Assembly: GCA_025149125.1 (NCBI GenBank)
Contig: CP102272.1
Location: forward strand, 372,001 to 436,000
Length of the DNA: 64,000 nt
Direction of reading: 5' to 3'
DNA from: [Clostridium] asparagiforme DSM 15981
GTDB lineage: Bacteria; Bacillota; Clostridia; Lachnospirales; Lachnospiraceae
Shown: one piece after another, positions 60,413-64,000 of the stretch
Layout: each line of letters begins with the position of its first letter
Numbering within the stretch: the first letter of the stretch is position 1
Made by a program: the position numbers and the translations under genes
The notes under the pieces: generated by a model
Database searches by the model: none
Seen by the model: the letters and a program-made list of their open reading frames with translations, nothing else
Told to the model about the DNA's origin: nothing

Positions 60413-61215
60413 AACAGAACTTACCGAACCGGAACAGGAGCGGGGAGGGAACGGACGAGCGGATCCGTCGGGCCCTGACCCGTCGGGCGGAAACGGTCAG
60501 GGTGTCCTCTCAGGACTCCCGCAGGATGATCGGATCCGTGCATCGGAAAATAGAGGAGGAAAACAGGATGAGAAAATGGAGTGCAAAAAAGATTGTGGTC
60601 GTTGCTGCGGCCGTGTGTGTGTTCGGAACCATTACAGCGGTAGCGGCGGGGAAAATCGTCGGGATCGCCTCGCACAGCAACTGGAACGATGCGGTGTATC
60701 AGTACAGCCAGGTTGCGGATGTGGAACAGGAAATCGGATTTGAAGCCAAGATACCGGAGACATTTACCAACGGCTACGGATTCTCCTCGGCGCTGCCAGG
60801 GGGGCAGGAATCCAGGGATGCGGACGGAAATACCGTGGAGAGCGTCCGCGACATATCGGTAAATTACAAAAAGGGAGGTATGGCGGACATCCAGCTGATC
60901 GCGGCCCCCTCCAGGCTCAGCGACACGCCGCTCGCCGGGGACTCAACCTTCACCCACGGGGAAACCACGCTGTATTTTTCCGTCACGGAAAATCTGTTTG
61001 TGCCGCCGGATTACCAGGTATCCGAGGAGGAGCAGGCGCTGGCGGATGCCGGAAAGCTTAACATCGGCTACGGAAGTCCCGAGGTGGAGCGCACCAAGAG
61101 CCAGACCGTGTACTGGGAGGACGGCGGCGTGTTCTACACGATGATTTCCTTTGACAATACCATGACAGCAGAGGAGTTCGCCGGGATGGCGGGAGAAATC
61201 ATTGATCTGAAATAA
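60409..61215 (+). CDS. Membrane-anchored putative anti-sigma factor
   Basis: A 268-residue protein with a basic cytoplasmic N-terminus (1-62), one membrane helix (IVVVAAAVCVFGTITAVAA, about 63-81) and an extracytoplasmic domain of about 185 residues resembling DUF4367-like sensor domains (ending MTAEEFAGMAGEIIDL). Position and co-translation with the ECF gene indicate that it holds the sigma factor until an envelope signal arrives. No zinc-type HxxxCxxC motif. Confidence 0.75.
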   Translation: MKQNLPNRNRSGEGTDERIRRALTRRAETVRVSSQDSRRMIGSVHRKIEEENRMRKWSAKKIVVVAAAVCVFGTITAVAAGKIVGIASHSNWNDAVYQYSQVADVEQEIGFEAKIPETFTNGYGFSSALPGGQESRDADGNTVESVRDISVNYKKGGMADIQLIAAPSRLSDTPLAGDSTFTHGETTLYFSVTENLFVPPDYQVSEEEQALADAGKLNIGYGSPEVERTKSQTVYWEDGGVFYTMISFDNTMTAEEFAGMAGEIIDLK

Positions 61216-61242
61216 AAGTCCGTTTGAAATGAACATAGAAGT

Positions 61243-61275
61243 GGGGCCGCCCGGCAAATGACGCCGGGCGGCCCC
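61243..61275. terminator. GC-rich terminator hairpin
   Basis: GGGGCCGCCCGGC and GCCGGGCGGCCCC are a perfect 13-bp stem with a 7-base loop, between converging genes. T tract weak. Confidence 0.65.
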
Positions 61276-61331
61276 GTTATTGAATGGATTGGACCGCCGG
61301 CGCAGCCTGCGACCCATTTTTGGTTTTTCTT

Positions 61332-62051
61332 TTATTTTACCCGGCAGGCGTCCACAAAGCTGGCAAACAGTCTGCCCGCGGCCTCGTCCTTGTCGAAGAG
61401 ATACTCCGGATGCCACTGTACCGCCATAAGATAGGGATAGTCCTGCATCTCCACAGCTTCGGTCAGGCCGTCCCTGGCTACGGCGGATACGGTCAGGCCG
61501 GGGGCCAGGGAACGCACGGCCTGGTGATGCATGCTGTTCACCGCGATCTGCGCCTTGCCGCCCGCAATTTCGGCCATGCGGGTACCCGGCACGATGTCCA
61601 CCAGATGGCTGGTGGTGGTGTAGTAATAGGGCTGGCGGTGAGCGATGGGAAACGCGGCTTCATACTGGCTGGGCAGATCCTGATAGATATCGCCGCCCAG
61701 GAACACATTGATCTCCTGGATGCCGCGACAGATGCCCAGAATCGGTTTTCCGGCCTTAAAGACCTGGTGAAACAGCTTCTGTTCCATATTGTCCCTGGCA
61801 GCTGACACATTTCCGCAGTTCTGATGCGTATCCTCCCCGAACAGGAAGGGGTGCAGGTCCGGGCCGCCGGAGAACAGGAAGCCGTCGCAGGTTTCCGCGT
61901 ACTGGGCAATATCCTCCTCAGAACCTTCCAGGGGCAGCACGACGGGCAGTCCCCCGGCTGCGGCAACCGCCCGCAGATAGGTGGGACGCATGCTGATGTC
62001 GTCATTTTCCGTGTTGTGCGAGGGCGTGATCGCGATAAGTGGCTTTTTCAT
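61332..62051 (-). CDS. Gamma-glutamyl-GABA hydrolase-like class I amidotransferase (PuuD family)
   Basis: A 239-residue class I glutamine-amidotransferase-fold hydrolase. Nucleophile Cys in GKPILGICRGIQEINV (about residue 103), catalytic His and Glu in MAVQWHPEYLF (about 214-216), FLFSGGPDLHP as oxyanion region. PuuD cleaves gamma-glutamyl-GABA in putrescine breakdown; many relatives act on other gamma-glutamyl compounds, and no other puu gene is here. ATG 62051 follows GGAGG; the extended frame to 62243 lacks family sequence. Confidence 0.88.
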   Translation of the reverse strand: MKKPLIAITPSHNTENDDISMRPTYLRAVAAAGGLPVVLPLEGSEEDIAQYAETCDGFLFSGGPDLHPFLFGEDTHQNCGNVSAARDNMEQKLFHQVFKAGKPILGICRGIQEINVFLGGDIYQDLPSQYEAAFPIAHRQPYYYTTTSHLVDIVPGTRMAEIAGGKAQIAVNSMHHQAVRSLAPGLTVSAVARDGLTEAVEMQDYPYLMAVQWHPEYLFDKDEAAGRLFASFVDACRVK

Positions 62052-62346
62052 AATAGCATATCCTCCGATTCGATTTCCGATTGTAACTGTTCGGTTCCCT
62101 TCACAGTTACGGGCAAAAATCCATTTAAAATCGACTTTGCCGATGGGATTTTTGCCTGTAAGCTTAAGGTTTCGTACAGTCAGCGCAGCCAGTGCACAGA
62201 CCGATTGAACCGTTACTTCCGATCTATTAAAAAAGCTCCGCAAAGACCGCGCCGCCGCCGGAAGAGCGGGGGCAGCCGTGGCCGCGGAATTGTTTATCCG
62301 TATGAAAAGAGCCCCTTCCCTCAGGAAGAGGCTCTTATGTAGCCTA

Positions 62347-62517
62347 TTAGCCCTCGCTGATAGCTCCGGTGGGGCAGGTGCCAGCGCAAGTACCGCAATC
62401 GATGCAGGTATCAGCGTCGATAACGTACTGGCTATCGCCCTCGGAAATAGCGCCTACGGGACATTCTGCTGCGCAGCTTCCGCAGCTAACACAAGAATCA
62501 TTGATAACGTATGCCAT
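62347..62517 (-). CDS. 2[4Fe-4S] ferredoxin, clostridial type
   Basis: A 56-residue electron carrier. Two cluster motifs: CVSCGSCAAECP and CIDCGTCAGTCP, each followed by TGAISEG- or VGAISEG-like repeats, showing the classical internal duplication. AAGGAGGT precedes the ATG perfectly. Next to pflA on the same strand; it may supply electrons to the radical-SAM activase or serve general fermentative electron transfer. Confidence 0.96.
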   Translation of the reverse strand: MAYVINDSCVSCGSCAAECPVGAISEGDSQYVIDADTCIDCGTCAGTCPTGAISEG

Positions 62518-62663
62518 TGGAATTACCTCCTTAATATTATGAGCATCTCCGGGAATATTCTCACAACAGTGGAGTCCGGACAGGCCCTTTGTACATTGTT
62601 CTTATATTTTATACTATATTCTATAAATATTCAAGAGGAAAATGCAGGGTGCAATGTTTAAAA

Positions 62664-63413
62664 TTATGAGCAATTCCGGCTCTCCCTCATGCCCCTGAGA
62701 ATGATCTGCCGGGCTTTGGCCGCTTCGGCGGGCGGAAGGGGACTGGTATCCTCCAGCGGATAAGGGATTCCCAGGGATTGATACTTGGTTTTCCCCATGT
62801 CGTGGTAGGGCAGGACATCCAGGGCTTTGATGTTTTTGAGCGTCCCCAGATACAGCCCGAGGCGGTGGAGGTAATCTTCGCGGTCCGTAATTCCCGGTAC
62901 CACCACATGGCGGACCCAGACCGGAATCTGCTTCTGTTCCAGATAGCGGGCAAACGCCAGGATGTTGTCCTGAGGCTGTCCGCACAGCTTTAAGTGCTCC
63001 TGGGGATCGATGTGCTTGATATCCAAAAGCACCAGGTCGGTTACCGCCGCCAGCCGGTCGAATTTCTCCCTCACGCCGGCGGAGTCCGGGCGGAAGGTGA
63101 CGCCGGAGGTGTCCAGGCAGGTGTGGATGCCCCGCTTTTTAGCCGCCTCGAACAGCTCCGTCACGAAGCCGATCTGCGTCAGCGGTTCCCCACCGCTGAC
63201 CGTGATTCCGCCCTTCCGGTAGAAATGCCGGGCGTTGTCGTACTGGTTTAAGAGCTGTTCCACCGTCATGGGAGTCCCGCCCTTGGGATCCCAGGTGTCG
63301 GGATTGTGGCAGTACAGGCAGCGCATGGGACAGCCGCTCAGAAAGATCACCATGCGGATGCCAGGGCCGTCCACGGTGCCAAAACTTTCGATAGAATGAA
63401 CACGTCCGATCAT
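62664..63413 (-). CDS. pflA: Pyruvate formate-lyase activating enzyme
   Basis: Radical-SAM enzyme, 249 aa, that installs the glycyl radical on pyruvate formate-lyase. Cluster motif CPMRCLYCHNPDTW (about residues 31-44), SAM-binding GGITVSGGEP (about 75) and DLVLLDIKHIDPQEH. ATG 63413 follows GAGGAGG; the extension to 63497 is Arg-rich and unlike the family. It lies downstream of the glycyl-radical-domain gene, its presumed substrate. Confidence 0.95.
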   Translation of the reverse strand: MIGRVHSIESFGTVDGPGIRMVIFLSGCPMRCLYCHNPDTWDPKGGTPMTVEQLLNQYDNARHFYRKGGITVSGGEPLTQIGFVTELFEAAKKRGIHTCLDTSGVTFRPDSAGVREKFDRLAAVTDLVLLDIKHIDPQEHLKLCGQPQDNILAFARYLEQKQIPVWVRHVVVPGITDREDYLHRLGLYLGTLKNIKALDVLPYHDMGKTKYQSLGIPYPLEDTSPLPPAEAAKARQIILRGMRESRNCS

Positions 63414-63582
63414 AAAAAGCCTCCTCTTTTTGCGCCTGCGGGTCTGCCGCGGTTCTGGCAGCGCCCGCTGCCCACACCGGCGGCGGATTGCTCCCACCGC
63501 GGCCTGCCGTGTATCTGCGGCTCATGCACAAGTCCGGAGGCAGCGCGCCCCCGGACTCAAAACAATACCGAATCGAAACCGT

Positions 63583-63828
63583 TTAGATTTCCCCGTGGAA
63601 CGTTCTGGAAATGACCTCGTCCTGCTGATCCTTGGTCAGCTTGTTAAAGTTTACGGCGTAGCCGGAAACGCGCACGGTCAGCTGGGGATATTTCTCCGGG
63701 TGAGCTTGGGCGTCCAGCAGGGTTTCCTTGCTGAATACGTTGACGTTTAAGTGGTGGCCGCCCTCCTGGGCGTAGCCGTCCAAAAGCGCTACCAGGTTAT
63801 CGATCTGTGAATCACTTGCTTTTACCAT
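63583..63828 (-). CDS. Stand-alone glycyl-radical domain protein (GrcA-like)
   Basis: An 81-residue protein equal to the C-terminal glycyl-radical domain of pyruvate formate-lyase: [20 protein letters not shown], then [19 protein letters not shown] with the radical Gly in RVSGYA, ending ISRTFHGEI. It has its own start (ATG with AGAGG upstream). E. coli GrcA/YfiD is a spare radical domain that rescues oxygen-damaged PFL, but is longer. Here it directly follows another gene on the strand, so it may be the detached end of a split PFL. pflA comes next. Confidence 0.85.
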   Translation of the reverse strand: MVKASDSQIDNLVALLDGYAQEGGHHLNVNVFSKETLLDAQAHPEKYPQLTVRVSGYAVNFNKLTKDQQDEVISRTFHGEI

Positions 63829-63895
63829 ATTGAAGTCCTCTCTTTCTTGTAATGTCCATGGTTAAAGGGTTTGTTTCGGCCCGGGCCGCCTCACA

Positions 63896-64000
63896 TCAGG
63901 CGTCCTCGTTGTCCGCTTCCGCGTCCAGGCCCTCGAACAGGTTGCCACCCATGCCGCAGGAAGTGCAGCCGTCCAGCTCCACCTCCAGGTCGCCCATGAA
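63896..64000 (-). CDS. C-terminal end of the gene before the glycyl-radical protein (partial), possibly the PFL core
   Basis: Only the last 34 codons are in the window: a tail with CTSCGMGG and GNLFEGLDAEADNEDA, then TGA. The gap to the radical-domain gene is 67 bases. Its position, immediately before a detached glycyl-radical domain and pflA, suggests a pyruvate formate-lyase core lacking its own radical domain; the visible tail does not resemble a normal PFL end. Identity not settled from what is visible. Confidence 0.4.
   Translation of the reverse strand, partial: FMGDLEVELDGCTSCGMGGNLFEGLDAEADNEDA

Overview
The window (about 57% GC by eye) looks like a chromosomal segment of a clostridial gut anaerobe, most likely a Lachnospiraceae member of the Enterocloster/Lachnoclostridium type. 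The reasons are a Trp T-box leader, a TPP riboswitch in front of thiW, a PRD/PTS regulator, the PadR-DUF2812 pair, Rpn-family proteins, a pyruvate formate-lyase locus with its own activase, a clostridial 2[4Fe-4S] ferredoxin and dense solute-transport clusters. No rRNA, tRNA, CRISPR array, transposase or phage gene was seen. The species is inference.

Layout. 1-6.9 kb: a Crp/Fnr regulator (5' end outside the window), then an operon of a DapA-like aldolase, a CoA-disulfide-reductase-like flavoprotein, a PPC-domain protein and a TAXI-type TRAP transporter. 6.9-7.3 kb: a compact locus with the anatomy of a type I toxin-antitoxin. 7.4-11.6 kb: metG, a TraX-like protein, tatD. 11.6-13.6 kb: an Rpn protein and a DMT exporter. 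13.9-19.4 kb: a PRD/EIIA regulator, ascorbate-type PTS EIIB and EIIC, and a split transketolase. 19.5-25.2 kb: small hypothetical, HD nucleotidase, rsmA, oleate hydratase, zinc-ribbon protein, one decayed gene. 25.3-31.6 kb: LysR regulator divergent from a MalY/PatB lyase, a dicarboxylate/amino-acid symporter, a branched-chain aminotransferase and a YheO-type regulator, followed by a second LysR.

31.9-43.5 kb is sugar-acid territory: an enolase-superfamily dehydratase with an SLC13 permease; then a GntR-controlled divergon of a ManD/RspA-like dehydratase plus an IlvD/Edd dehydratase against a DctPQM TRAP transporter, with PadR-DUF2812 between the two. 43.7-44.6 kb: TPP riboswitch and thiW. 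44.9-50.9 kb: a LacI regulator, a GH4 glycosidase and an LplB/LplC-like ABC transporter; one near-palindrome lies upstream of both lacI and the GH4 gene. 51.0-52.0 kb: a second Rpn protein. 52.3-59.6 kb: T-box-controlled trpEGDCFBA. 59.7-61.2 kb: ECF sigma factor and membrane-anchored partner. 61.3-64.0 kb (minus strand): gamma-Glu-GABA hydrolase-like amidotransferase, ferredoxin, pflA, a stand-alone glycyl-radical domain and the tail of the gene before it.

Main points for a second look: the type I toxin-antitoxin candidate (6964-7296); a two-copy structured palindromic element (9600-9785 inverted, 20724-20985); in-frame internal starts with good ribosome sites in both Rpn genes and before the EIIA domain of the PTS regulator; an apparently split pyruvate formate-lyase; and a Trp T-box leader with two terminator-like hairpins.
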